The notes under the pieces: generated by a model
Database searches by the model: none
The model's input: only the letters and a program-made list of their open reading frames with translations
What the model was told of the DNA's origin: nothing
Shown here: piece after piece, positions 1 to 12,685 of the stretch
How the letters are laid out: each line of letters starts with the position of its first letter
Numbering within the stretch: position 1 is the stretch's first letter
NCBI GenBank assembly: GCA_025677835.1
Contig: JAIXMR010000019.1
Location: 186,001 to 250,000, forward strand
Reading direction: 5' to 3'
Length of the DNA: 64,000 bases
Source: Sporodiniella umbellata
Taxonomy: Eukaryota > Mucoromycota > Mucoromycetes > Mucorales > Rhizopodaceae
Position numbers and translations under genes: made by a program

Positions 1-314
1 TCGTGTTCTTCCATACGTCTGTCATAGGCTGTTTTAATTGTCTTGTCGTTAAGGCCCATGGCAAAATCTTCACCTCTTTCTGTACTATAGAATGTTGAAC
101 GTGTATCAAGAGGTAAGTCGACCTCTACCATTTTGGAATGAGGTTTTATACGTGCTGCTGTAGGTCCAGTTCTTCCATTAAAAGGTGTAGAGCGCATGGG
201 ATATTGAAACAAGTAAAGGTATTTGGTGAGTTCATTGTTCAGATATACAGGGTATTCAGCTATGATTTCGTCCTCTCCTTGCGGCTCATTCGCATCGGTC
301 TGCATGTTCTCCAT
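1..314 (-). CDS. RPC37: RNA polymerase III subunit RPC5 (Rpc37), 5' part
   Basis: This is the first 104 codons of a gene that runs off the left edge. The start is the ATG at 312-314, chosen because a conserved acidic N-terminus follows it directly and the frame stays open to base 1. The protein reads IPVYL-like 'EYPVYLNNEL', then 'YLFQYPMR', then 'ARIKPHSKMVEVDLPLDT' and 'AMGLNDKTIK'. This order is what the Sin/RPC5 family shows at its N-terminus. The family protein works in the Rpc37/Rpc53 module of RNA polymerase III, in the nucleus, in initiation, termination and reinitiation. No intron is visible in the part present. It is divergent from GAPDH and separated from it by about 1.2 kb. The family call is firm; the rest of the protein is outside the window. 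Confidence 0.85.
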   Translation of the reverse strand, partial: MENMQTDANEPQGEDEIIAEYPVYLNNELTKYLYLFQYPMRSTPFNGRTGPTAARIKPHSKMVEVDLPLDTRSTFYSTERGEDFAMGLNDKTIKTAYDRRMEEH

Positions 315-1448
315 TTTATGTCTGATATCAAAAAAAAAAAAAGTAAACAAATCCTGCTTACCGTTTTTTTTTTTTTTTTTTTTTTTTTTGGAGCAAGACT
401 GTTTATTTTAGTGTCACAGGCATACCAAAAGCGTATGAAAGGATCTAATCTTGTTCTTTCATTCTCTTTTTCTTTTTTTTTTTATTCTTTGTAAGGCAAT
501 TCCTTATCTAATAGTACCGGCATTTTCTTTTTGCCGACTATTTTTTCTTGTCAAAAAACACTCAATGACAATTGAATTATCTAATTGTTTACGCGCTGTG
601 TCCAAATTAATAGTCGCATGTTATGCCAAATTGACTGGATTTTTTCTTTTTTTCCAAAAAACCAAAATCATGCGAAAGGTACATCCAAGATATACGAGAA
701 AGAAGCGTTCCTTTTTTTTTTTTTTTTTTTTGAAATATGCCTGATAGCGCGTGTTGGACAAGCCTAGATAGACGTATCAAAGCAAAACGCCATGAACAGG
801 GCTGTTTTTTTTTTTTTTTTTTTTTTTTTTGCAAACTGCATGAGTTGTGACAGCCATTGCTCATTTATCGCAAAGAAGAGTCACAGCTTTGGGAGATTTT
901 AAAGATCAGAGAAAAGATAGAGTCGATATCATCTACAGTTTGTTACACGGTTTACAATGCATCAAAGCATGCAATCTTTTGTCAACAACTGATAGAAGGT
1001 ACAAGAAAGCCTGAGAGATGTAGGGTTAGGAAAGTGCAGGGTATGTCATCGGGTCTGACTGTTTGCACAAAGCAAAGCGCTATGTGTGCACGTAGGGATC
1101 AAGCGGTGTTATCGAGTGAATCTACTAGAAGGATAAATAACCCAGAGCGCTGATAATGTAACGTGGTTCTATGTTTATCAATGTTTCAAGATGGGTGAGT
1201 AGGCTAATTATGACGCGTGGGTAGGGGGAGTGGAGAAGTTGGGGGCCTGGATGAAGACGGGCTAAAAAAATAGGCTGTGTTTCTTTTAGGAGTAACACAT
1301 TTGCAGATGATTAAGCACAGACAGAAAAGCTGTTTTGTTTGGGTACGTGGGCTGGACACCCCACCCTGTGTAACTACTGCCATTTTTTCTTTCTTTTTTA
1401 CCTTTTAAAAATTTTCATCTGCCTAGAACGTGAGATCTCTAATCCGAT

Positions 1449-1479
<31 letters not shown>

Positions 1480-1558
1480 TAAATATGCAGTTTTGTAGGT
1501 TAACACGGTTTCTTTTTTCTTTTCTTTTTTTCTCTATAATTTATTTTCTAAATTAAAA
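315..1558. other. Intergenic region between RPC5 and GAPDH
   Basis: This stretch holds the divergent promoters of RPC5 and GAPDH. I see no gene in it. It is dominated by homopolymers, including T runs near 364-389, 711-731 and 805-830 and an A run of 27 at 1449-1475. Small ORFs here are low complexity and I do not support them. Confidence 0.6.
1478..1485 (+). promoter_or_regulatory. TATA box of GAPDH
   Basis: TATAAATA lies 74 bases before the GAPDH start codon and immediately after a 27-base A run. The spacing and the high expression expected of GAPDH fit a core promoter. No transcript start can be seen from sequence. Confidence 0.6.
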
Positions 1559-2685
<1,127 letters not shown>

Positions 2686-2925
2686 ATATAGCCCTTTTAC
2701 AAACAAACACACACAAACACACACTTAAAACACGCGTTTAAACATTCCCCTCAAAAAAAAAAAAAAAAAGAGAAATGGTTGCTCTTTTGTCAATAAAATA
2801 TACATAACAAATGGTTTCATATGAAAAACACTTTATCGGGTTTTCAAAACACCTTACGCTTTCCGTAATTCTCTCGTTCAACAGCTGAAAGCGTGTGAAA
2901 AACATGATTTCTTTTGACGATTCAA

Positions 2926-3184
2926 TTACAGTTTAGAAGTAAGGTAATCGCTTGTCTTGTTTCGTGAGACAGCCTTGGCCAAATCTTGTTCGGTAATGGC
3001 TCTGGCTTCTATAGCTGGATTGTAATCCGCACGAGGTTCTGAGCGATTTGTGTTGGCCTTCTTATAGATAGTCACCACCACAGCCCCTCCCAATCCAACG
3101 TTGTGTTGAAGAGCGTATTGTGCGTTGGGTGTTTGACGTTCACCGGTCCAGTTGCGCAATTGCCAAACGAGTTCTATGAAAGTC

Positions 3185-3217
<33 letters not shown>

Positions 3218-4442
3218 AACCTTTTATGGATTGATTTGCCTTTTACCTGTACACTGAGCCAGACCGGTGGCACCCAAAGGATGGCCTTTGGAGATCAGGC
3301 CGCCTGAGGGATTGATCACGTACTTGCCACCATACGTGTTATTTCCAGAATCAACAAGCTCATGCGCTTTTCCTTCTGGTACCAGACCAAGTGCGTCGTA
3401 GGTCAAAAGCTCGTTAGCAGAAAAGCAATCATGAAGCTCGATCACTTGTACGTCGTTTGCTGTGATCTTGGCTTGCTTATAGGCCTGAACAGCAGCTCGG
3501 CGGGTCATATCACATCCTGCCCATTCAATTGCATCCTTACTGAGCATCTGAGGAGAGTCGGTGGCCATCACCTGAGCCACAATCTCCACAGCCTGATCCC
3601 AAAGCTTGTGCTTTTCAACAAACGCTTCGCTTGCCAGAATAGAGCAACCGGCACCATCGGAAGTAGGGCAGCATTGAAGTTTAGTGAGTGGTCCAAATAC
3701 TGTAGGTGAGTCTTCAATCTGCTTCAAGCTATAGACGTCCCGGAATTGAGAATAAGGATTCAAAGAGCTATGTCGATGGTTCTTTTCGGCAATCTTAGCC
3801 ATATGCTTGGCTGTGGCTCCATAGCGCTCCATGTAGGCTATACCAGCATTGCCAAAAATCTGAGCTGCCATCGGGGCTTTGGGTTCAAAGCCTCGCTCAG
3901 TAGCCATCAGCGTGCCCACGTGATCTGCACCAGAGAAAGTTAGAACGTATGTTTTAGGGAAACAAATATATACCCAACGGGTTAGTGCGATCGGAGAAAG
4001 TTGATCCAAGAGACCCTCTTGCCATTCTTTCAAAGCCTAAGGCCAAAGCGCATTCGGCTGTTCCAGAAGCAACCGCGTTACGGGCTTGGTATAAAGCAGT
4101 GGAGCCAGTAGAACAGTTGTTGTTGACATTGATAATAGGGATTTGGGTCATTCCCAACTGATAGAGTACACGCTGTCCAGCTGTACTGTCGGCATAGACA
4201 TAGCCAACAGCAGCAAATTCAACAGCGTCGTAAGTAACACCAGCGTCGTTCAATGCTTTAACAGCAGCCTCTAAACCAAACTCTAAATAAATATATATAA
4301 AAAAAAAACAAGCGTAGAGATGTTTAGACAACAGCCTTTGGTTTTATACAAAGCAAAATCTACCCGGATAGTCTACTTCGCCACGAGGCTTGATAAACTT
4401 GGACATGCCCACCCCAATAACATAAACTTTGTTTGCAACCAT
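2926..4442 (-). CDS. Peroxisomal SCP-x type 3-ketoacyl-CoA thiolase
   Basis: Thiolase of the sterol carrier protein x class, which cleaves 3-ketoacyl-CoA esters, branched ones in particular, in peroxisomes. Exons are 4364-4442, 3974-4282, 3247-3924 and 2926-3173, giving 437 residues. The nucleophile motif '[10 protein letters not shown]' has its cysteine near residue 83. The later motifs 'QCCPTSDGA', '[14 protein letters not shown]' and '[15 protein letters not shown]' are typical of SCP-x and distinguish it from acetyl-CoA acetyltransferases. The protein ends in Ser-Lys-Leu, a peroxisomal targeting signal type 1, so peroxisomal location is well supported. The C-terminal SCP2 sterol-carrier domain of animal SCP-x is absent. 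The last intron carries a run of 25 T followed by 9 A. No mitochondrial presequence is visible. Confidence 0.93.
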
Positions 4443-5008
4443 TTTGAAACTGTATAATAAAGAAGAAGAAAGGATAAAAAAATTAAGAGGAAGCTTAATC
4501 GCCGTTTGTTTTATTTTTTATTCTTATTTGGTAGACAGAATCCTCGTGACATCCATCGATCCACTTTAAGTTTCTGTAAGCCAATAGAGACAGGTTGGAA
4601 CACTTCATAATAAAACTGGCTTTTTTTAACATTTCTTTTCAAGCCGCAGTACTCTTAAAATGAAAATAGAGAGGGTTTGCTTTGGCCCTGAAAAGAGTAA
4701 CCCAAACATGTCTTTAAGATTTATGCCTAAGGCTATGCTCTGTTTTTTTTTTTTGTCATCAAATTCACACGAAAAAAAAAAAAAAAAAAAAAAAGCGAGA
4801 GACACATTGGTATCCAAGCTCATACTAGTTAAAATAGATTGATTACTAGGCAATCTTTCAATCAAGGCAGCTCATATTTCATTTTCAAAAGTAAAAATTC
4901 AGAGTTTAAAAAACCTTTTTAGTGTTAAATAACCTGACAAATAATAACAAAAAAAAACATAGTGTTTTTGTATTATGTTTATTTACAAGGCCGTTTTTTT
5001 TTCTCTGT
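4443..5008. other. Intergenic, no gene seen
   Basis: This is the 5' flank of the thiolase gene and the 3' flank of the TPR gene. It contains A and T runs, for example A runs near 4771-4794, and no supportable ORF or RNA gene. Confidence 0.6.
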
Positions 5009-5885
5009 TCAAAAATCATCTAGTTTTTCTATCAGGAGCTGACATCTAATGTGTAGGCGGCCTTCCCAATCTGAATCCCCACTACTGTCATAAGGGTTTG
5101 AATCGTTTGTATGTGTGTTCGAACTGTGGCGGACTAGAAGTTGCTTCTCACATTTGTGTATCCAATCGGCTGCCTCTTTAAGAAGCTTGGGGTCCTTTCC
5201 TCTTTTGCTGGACTGAAATAGAAAGCAGTCCAAAACCGCCATTTCATAAAACACATGAGGTAATACCCACTTGTCTTCATTTTTGGCTGTCTCTGACTGA
5301 GTTGCTTTCTCTAGATATTTAAATGCTAGCTCATAATCGCCTAGCTCCCGAACGCCAACCCCTAGTAACAGATAGAGATGGCAAAGATCAGTTCCAATGT
5401 CTTCTTTAGATAGTGTCTCTAGGCTAGTTTCGATTGTATATTTCATCTGTTGGAGCATACTGGGCGTCAATTGAGAGAATCCGTTCCAAAGATACACGAG
5501 CTCCCAAAGAGGGTGGACAATCACTACTTTCTTAAGACAAGCACCATCTAGAACAACCTCGTCCAAATTGATATCCACTTGCCCCTTGGCTGCTTTGGTC
5601 TTCCAATGTCTAATCTTTCTCTCAGCAAATATCTCATCTGGAAGCAATTTTGCGTTGTGTTGCTTTTTACGTTTTAAAATAATTACAATTTCCGCAAACT
5701 CTGCAGATGCTTTGTCGTATTCTTCGTCTGCAAATATGCAGCAAGAGGCAATATAGTGATAGAATGCCCTGGACCAATTGTTCATATCCTCTAGCCGAAA
5801 AAATGTTTCCGAAGCTTGAAAGTAGTCACCCAAGAAGATCTGCCCCCTGTGTTTTAATCAATTTTAGAAATAAGCAGAAGCACTC

Positions 5886-5922
<37 letters not shown>

Positions 5923-7407
5923 ATCCCATTTCATATACAGCAAATGCGTGAAGCTGTGATAGGTTGTATGTCGTTTTTCGCATAGGGGGCGGAGAAATCC
6001 TTTTACTACATACGTCTACATTCACACTCTCTCTACGTCTAGCATCTCTCAAGATCTCCACACCTCTCCTTGTTTTTCCCTCCATCTTGCAAAGCTTGCC
6101 TTCAAGCAGTTTCCATATCTTGCCATTTGGGAACATGTCTTTCATTTGATCCAGAACCTGGCGTGCACTTTCTATGCAGAACGAGCTGGGCAATAGCTGT
6201 GGATGTATAAACAAAGAAAGATTGGTATAGTAAACAAGTAGAGATAACGCAGAAAGCGAGGAATACAGCCCGGAATTTCTGAACGATCTTTGTAATAAAT
6301 GAAGAGCAAAAGGCCGAGAAGATTGAAATCCAAGTGTGTTCAATATCTTGTTGACTATAGCATAAAATGTTTCAAAATAAAAGGAAATAAAAAAAGAGTA
6401 CAATACATAAAGAAATCAAAAAAAAAAAAAAGAATAGAAAGGTCCATTAAGCAATGTTGATTTTTTTTTTCCTTTGTCTTTTTGAAGTATATGTAGTGTG
6501 TGTTTGTGCGCGGTTATGTTTACCTTTAGGTGGTAACAGAGAAAACACCAGGCTGAGTAAACCAATCCCAAAAAATACGCCGCTTTCTAATGAGCTCTCG
6601 ATAGCTGTCAAATCTCGAGAGTCGCCTGATGGGTGTGGTGTCAACTTGATATCCAAAACAATGGACTTTTCGTCATGGTTCAAAAGTGAAGATTTGTTTT
6701 TTTGGCGTAAGCAATAGTCGTAATCAGAAGCTTTTTTGCCAGTGATCGTTTCAAACATGAACTCGTATAGTTTGTATGCCTTTCTCAGTTTGTATGCAGC
6801 CTTCATATATTCAAGCCAGCTGTTCTTTAAAAACTGCACTGTGGCGGACATCAACATACAGTTGGTAGCCAGCAACTCGTACTGTATTTCAGGCGAACGA
6901 GTGCGTTTGGGTGTATAACCAGAACTATCAAACGAAACCAAATCACAGTCGTTTTCTTCGTTTTTTAGTTTTTGCCAGCTTTTCTTTCGTACCTTTCTCA
7001 CAAACTGCTTGGCAAGCACCTCGGCAGCTGTAATCCGTTCAAGTGCGATCTGTATTTTTCCTACTTCGAATTCTAACATTGCCTCTACATAGGCCATAAG
7101 AGCAAACCCAACAGCATGAAAAGGTGATTCCTGGTTATGTTGTATAAAGATGGCCTGTGCTAATTCAAATTTATCATTAAAAAAAGCATCCTAAGAATAA
7201 GAGAATAAACATCACTCTTCTTACATCCTGGTATTCTCTTTGGCTTACTAAACCCTTTTGTGTTTCATTAATCCAATATGCAATCATCTGTGGCGAAGGC
7301 AATGTATCGTCTTTCGATGTCAAACCAACAAACGCGGCTGTATTGTTAGCAGCATGCTTTATAGAGGACGTAGTTAATTTGGACAACGTCGTTAGTTGCC
7401 GAAGCAT
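5009..7407 (-). CDS. Iml2/TTC39-family TPR protein
   Basis: Member of the Iml2 / tetratricopeptide-repeat 39 family. In yeast the family member is linked to clearance of inclusion bodies through lipid droplets; animal homologues are less well defined. Exons are 7225-7407, 6524-7190, 5922-6354 and 5009-5846, giving 706 residues. Family marks are an N-terminal segment with 'DAFFNDKFELA', a helical core with 'GVFFGIGLLSLVFSLLPPK' near residue 280, and C-terminal TPR-like helices with 'WELVYLWNGF' and 'LYLLLGVGVRELGDY'. The third intron contains an A run of about 30 on the coding strand. The 5' leader ends in a perfect T13A14 palindrome touching the start codon. The start was chosen as the first ATG before the conserved N-terminus, and all junction phases agree. 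Role in this organism is inferred from family only. Confidence 0.85.
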
Positions 7408-8539
7408 TTTTTTTTTTTTAAAAAAAAAAAAAAGAAAACAAAAGAAAGGAAGAAAAACAAAAACAAAATAAACAGTACCTCTTATTATCTCCCCCTCATT
7501 ACTCCCCTTTTTTTGTATCTCTTTTTCTGAAGTTTACTTGTAGTACATCTTTTCCTTTCAAGGAGATAAAATACAGAATATAAAATAGCAGATCCCGAGA
7601 TACAAAGTCACTCAAACTATTAAGGAGTAATTAGTTTATTTAGGACCAATAAAAAAAAAAACAAGAATTAATAAAGAATAAAACAGATGCATATCTAACA
7701 AGAAATTTTGCAACCATTATCTTTTGCATATAGACAAAGGCTTAAAGAATGCTGACTGCATTGTTAGACATTGCCTGTAAGAATCTTTATATGCATTTTT
7801 GTTTGGCTATTATCACCTTCAATATCAAGAGCGATCTTTCTATTTCACAGTATTTTTTTTTTGTCTATTTATTTATAGCTTAGCATTTAGGTCAACTTGC
7901 AATAGCTTAACAAACTTATTGCAATATAACAGGACTTATCTGAATTTAGAAACAAAAAAAAAAAAACATTTTAAAAAGCCATCCGGTGCTCAAGGTCTGT
8001 TTACTGCGGAAGCTGCACTCCTCAACGCCTGGGCCAAGACCACCTTTGACCTTGAGACCCGGTATGCCTTTAATGACTTGATTTATCCTGAGTTTGTCTC
8101 GTTTGATGTCTGGATAGTTGCGTTTTTTTCTTTGTTTACACCATTAACTCTGTGAAACTGTTTATAAATATATATCATCAAATCGCATATTACAATTTAC
8201 TTTTATCAAATGAGAAAAATGCCTGGAAGGACCGATTAAACCACATCTATCAATAGTGCACTTGAATAACCATTTAAACTTTATGCTCACATAAAGACTG
8301 CTACAAACAAATCTTATGCCGATAAACGACGTGTCTCAAATAGGCATAATAGTAGTATTATTCCTTACCAGCTATTCTTGCTCTTTAGCAACACAAAAAG
8401 AAGACATGTTAAGGACATTGAACAAGTACAAAAAAAGAAAAAACTTTCACTATTTGTATTTAAAAGTGGTTGTATATGTCGATGATTGTATGTGTTTAAT
8501 TTTATGCGTTGTTTTTATATATAAAGAAACCAAAGCTAT
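7408..8539. other. Intergenic with one exon-like fragment
   Basis: Most of this stretch is AT-rich with no gene. One GC-richer island at 7975-8116 looks like coding DNA and is listed separately. Confidence 0.5.
7975..8116 (+). pseudogene. Orphan exon-like coding fragment
   Basis: About 47 codons read without a stop as a protein-like segment ('SGAQGLFTAEAALLNAW', 'ETRYAFNDLIYPEFVSFD'). Base composition is near 50% GC, in contrast with the AT-rich flanks, and it ends abruptly on both sides in low-complexity DNA. I do not recognise the family. No start codon with a conserved lead-in and no partner exons were found within 1 kb. It could be a relic exon, a transposed gene fragment, or one exon of a gene I failed to assemble. 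Confidence 0.3.
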
Positions 8540-9334
8540 CTAGGTCACCTTTCTTCTTTTAAACCCCATCATCATTTTTGAGCTATTGGGTTTAGATAAC
8601 GATGATGATGATGATAGTGGGGTGGCTGTTGGTTTCATAAACATATTTAACTTGATTGGTTGCTCGCCTTCTCTCTTGAGCTCGGTTGGTTTTTTTTCGG
8701 CTTCTTCTCCTTTTTCTTCCAGAAGTTTGGAAGCCTTCTTCACCTGTTCTTCTAGCAGCTCTTTGTCCCGCTCTTCATCATCCTTACTAGCTCTGTCCAT
8801 TTTAAGGATTGCAGCTTGTTTGGCAAGCGCTTTTGGTGAATTGTCAACCCAAGCAATATGGAGTCCTCTTTCTGATTCATCAACTCTAAAAATACCAGCT
8901 CTTCCCATCGCCTTACAGAATTCAGACAGGGAATTCCACTTTGTTGCATTCATATGAACATGATCTTTTTGGGCAATGTATTCCATATAAACACTATTGG
9001 CTAGCACTCTTTTTGTGCCATGGGCTCGGGATATAAGTCGAATAAAGTTGGTTTTGAATTCGTCACTAAAGTTACTGATATATCTCCCAGGATTTTGGGC
9101 AACCAGCAACATTTGTCGTTGATGTGATTCGGACATCATGTGGCATTTGAAGCCATTTTCATCTCGGCATTGTTTTTCACAGGCCTGACACCAAAATCTC
9201 AGCTTTTGTAAGCCTTTAGACTATACAACCAAGATTGATCAATCGGCTGCTTTTCAATCATTTTAGGACATATTTGAAAATACCTTCATCTGGTTGCTAA
9301 GATGTTTTGGTGTTCCAACTTCAGCTTTGGGCAT
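8540..9334 (-). CDS. KIN17-like DNA/RNA-binding zinc-finger protein
   Basis: Nuclear nucleic-acid binding protein of the KIN17 (Rts2) family, associated with DNA replication, damage response and the spliceosome. Exons are 9284-9334 and 8540-9220, giving 243 residues. The protein begins 'MPKAEVGTPKHLSNQ' and continues into the diagnostic 'SKGLQKLRFWCQACEKQC'. A zinc finger of the C-x2-C type with later histidines follows (C28, C31, H44, H50). The KIN17 core winged-helix segment then includes 'HVHMNATKWNSLSEFCK' and 'GRAGIFRVDE'. The C-terminus is charged coiled coil and Ser-rich tail ending in a basic cluster 'GFKRRKVT'. The C-terminal tandem SH3-like (KOW) domain of animal KIN17 is missing, as in shorter fungal members. 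Confidence 0.92.
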
Positions 9335-10540
9335 CTTTGATGTTTGTTAATGAGAAAAGAAAAAAAGTGTAAAGAAAAAATAGTAGTTAGTCTACATCAA
9401 TACTCCGACAAAGCATTGGTTGTTTTTATAGACCAATGAAAGCAATGGATGAGCATGACTTGCTTTAAGCATCTCGCTGTTCTATGTTCTGTCTCTCAGC
9501 AGTTCCTTAAAAATATGGCTATCAATGTTGATGCACTCTATAATGAGCCAAAGAGTATGGATTTGCTAGACGCTATTCCAAAGCTATAATGTTCTTATTT
9601 TAAATGGATACTTTCTGTGTACTGTAAAAACAAACACATACTTTACTTTATATCCCTTCCTACATTTCAGCTTGTTGAGTGATTTCCAGGAGGCGACATA
9701 ACCCAAATAGGGACTTTTTTTTTTTTTAAGTATACATTACTCCAAATTCGGCGAGGCGACAGTGGCAGCGCTTTTAAATGGTGCTAGTAATTTTGCTGAC
9801 CCTATCGAGACCCAAGAGCACACAAAGGGCTAAATTGGCTTAACTATAGCCAACTGTTCAACTGTTGAGTATAAAATGAGCTCAGTAAATACGAATTAAA
9901 ACATTACACAAATTACCCCCACCCCCACATTACAGTTTCTAGATTGTTTTGAATCAGGGCTGCTATTTAGACTACCGTTTCTTCGTTACTATCCCACTTT
10001 TTGTATGAAAGCGCCTTATTTTGGAAGAAAAAGAAAACATATAATAAAGTAAAGAAATCCCTCGCCTTTTATGGATATAAATCGCTCTTGCTCTTTTGAG
10101 TTTGTATTTAAAGCCATGTCTGTTAAGAGTAAAGCTAAAATTTTCTCAAGGAAAAGCTTTTAAAATTGTGAATTGACTTGTAAAAAAAAAAATATTGTGT
10201 ATAAGCAGTCTGTTTCTATTTTCATAACGAAACTACTCTTCATCTGGTGCAACTAACCCCATGAACAACTTACCATGTGATAGCTTGATCAAAAAAAACT
10301 TTGCACTTATCCAAAGAAAAAGTGCTTTGAGACACCTTTACAATGAATGTTGGCGAAGAGTTAATGATACATGCAAGTAAAAAGCTTTCAATGGCCAAAA
10401 AATGGGGAAGGGGCCCTACGTATCATCAAAACATTGGAGTACCCTTTTCATCTGCTGAAGATAAAAAATGCTGTTACAATTTTTTCTCCTCTTTTTTTTT
10501 CGTTTTTTTTTTAGCTCACCACAACTTTTCCTGTTTTGAA
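9335..10540. other. Intergenic, no gene seen
   Basis: Divergent promoter region of KIN17 and the Rab gene. It is AT-rich with scattered homopolymers and a C-rich patch near 9916-9929. I see no supportable coding or RNA gene. Confidence 0.55.
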
Positions 10541-11554
10541 ATGTACAACACTACAAGAACTTCATTAGAAGCCAAAATCGTTATACTGGGTAGCCAAGGT
10601 AATGCTTAGTATTATTGCAGTGTAGTTTATATTGATTCAGTAAAGGCGTGGGTAAAACCTCACTTGCCGTACGATATATTTCAAAAACTTTCGCACCTAA
10701 CTCCACTTCCACTATCGGCGCTTCTTTTATGGCTAAAAAGCTGTAGGTTTTTACTTGGACTCTGTAAAGCAGCATTTTTTAACAACCCTCTTTTTGTTTT
10801 TGCTTTTGTTTGTTTAGCACAATTGATCATAACAGAGTAAGCTTGCAAATTTGGGATACAGCTGGACAAGGTAAATGTCGCTTAGAGTAGTCAATTCTAT
10901 TATACATATATATATGTGTGTATAAGCCCATGACAAGAAAAAGCACACACACACACACACACACATAACATAGTTCTGAACGAATATTAATCGAAAAAAA
11001 AACATTGTGTAGAAAGATTTCGTGCTATGGCACCAATGTACTACAGAGGGGCGCAAGCAGCTTTGTTAGTATACGACATTACATCGCGGGAAAGCTTCGA
11101 TGAGCTTATTTCTTGGATCGATGGCAAGACAAAAATATATTTAAAAAACAAAGCGACAAGTGTATACTAACGTCTTGTTATAACAGAGCTTAGAAGAAAT
11201 ATGACTGAGGAGTTGGTTATTGTCGTGGTTGCCAATAAAAAAGATTTACCTTTAGCACAGCATGAAGTGCAGAAAAAAGAAGCACAAGAATTTGTTGAAC
11301 GATATTTAGGGCCAGAAGCAAACCTATACCAAGTGTCTGCAAGAGAGGATGATGGTAATGATAAGATACAAAAGTTATGATATTGTTAATAAGCGAAGAT
11401 TCAAATATGTGTAGGTCAAATCGAAGAAATATTTGTAGAGATTGCTCGGAAACTTGTAGAACGCTTGCAAAATTACCCTCCAAGAAGACAGTTGACACAC
11501 ACACATTTAGAAGAAGAGCCTACGACAACTCAGTCTTCATGCTGCGGATTTTGA
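10541..11554 (+). CDS. Rab-family small GTPase (Rab5/Rab22-like)
   Basis: Small GTPase controlling a vesicle-transport step, by similarity in the endosomal Rab5/Rab21/Rab22 group. Exons are 10541-10598, 10646-10742, 10818-10870, 11013-11123, 11187-11354 and 11415-11554, giving 208 residues. The G motifs are intact: P-loop 'GSQGVGKTS', switch I threonine in 'STIGASF', '[19 protein letters not shown]', 'NKKD' and 'SAR'. The C-terminus ends Cys-Cys-Gly-Phe, suited to double geranylgeranylation and membrane anchoring. The fourth intron (11124-11186) starts with GC rather than GT; it has CTAAC upstream of its AG acceptor. The third intron carries a CA dinucleotide run. The start is the ATG directly before the conserved strand; an in-frame ATG at 10343 exists but lies in low-complexity sequence. 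The exact Rab subgroup is not certain. Confidence 0.92.
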
Positions 11555-12685
11555 TTCTACGAACTTGCTTGTTTGTATCAGTCAGTTATCAAGTTCAAAT
11601 ACCATTGCCATTTACTTGTCTATTAAATAAACCCCCTTTTATGTCCCTTCTGAACATATGCAAACGCCAAATAAGATCAACTAACAAAATGTTGCTTTGA
11701 TAGAGTGCTAAAGTAAGAAACATATGGCTACATAATACAGTTTAAAAAACAACAAACTACTGCATTAATGCTTTACAAAGCTGGAAAGGAAACAATATTT
11801 GTATTTATCCTGATATTTTTTTGATCAAATAAAGTTTTATAAATATTTCCTGGCTTCTTTTGATGAAAATAGTTTAATGAACAGCCGAATTTTATCATAT
11901 ATTTTTTTTTTTTAAGAATTGTGTTGTTTTTAGTGCCAAAGGCTTATTTTGCTTCTTGTCTCGTGCTACTATTCTTTAAACTCTTAGACATTTTACAAAC
12001 TAATGATGCTCGCTGTTCATAAGCTACCTTTAGACTCTGTTACTCTAATGTACAGATACAATGCTTTGCCCAATATCTACAACTGTCAAGTTTACCGTGC
12101 TTATGTTAATCGCTATTCTGTTTTATTAAACTTTAAAACTGAATTTTCGTTTACTTGACTATTTTTGACTAAATATATGCAACTGTTAAATGCGAACTAT
12201 CAGCTAAGGTGTCTAGTAATACAAATCTTTCAAAAGTGGTTTGAATTAATTATTTTGAAGGTAAAGATATTTAGTGCTCCTAATTTGCATGAATCTTTTT
12301 TTTTTTTTTTTTTTTTTTTTTTGGTTTTTATGTTGCTTAAAGTTATAAGAGCTTATCTTACTATTTTTCCGTATTCTAAAAAGCGTTTTAGACAACTATA
12401 AAATAATTCTTAAGACTTTATCTTACAAAAGTTTATAAAAATCAAGTAAAGCGTTTCTATAAAAGTATTGCAGATTGTTCACATTACGGTTAATAAAACT
12501 GCGACCTTGGGCAATTTTTAATACGTATCTAGAGACTTGTTAATAGATAGATAAAAAAAAGGTCATATAAACAGAGCTCCTGGATAGGCAACAGAAGAGG
12601 ATCTACAGGTTTAAACAATAAAGATACTTTATTTTGCACAGGTATAATTTTACAACAAACAATTAAATGTTTTTTTCTTTTCGAT
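11555..12685. other. Intergenic, no gene seen
   Basis: This lies between the convergent Rab and PGK genes. It is very AT-rich, with a T run of 25 near 12298-12322. Several AATAAA-like signals fit 3' ends. No gene is supported. Confidence 0.55.

Noticed and set aside
315..1558. Possible extra genes in the RPC5-GAPDH gap
   Set aside because: All ORFs there are low complexity, made by T and A runs, and none shows splice-linked conserved segments.
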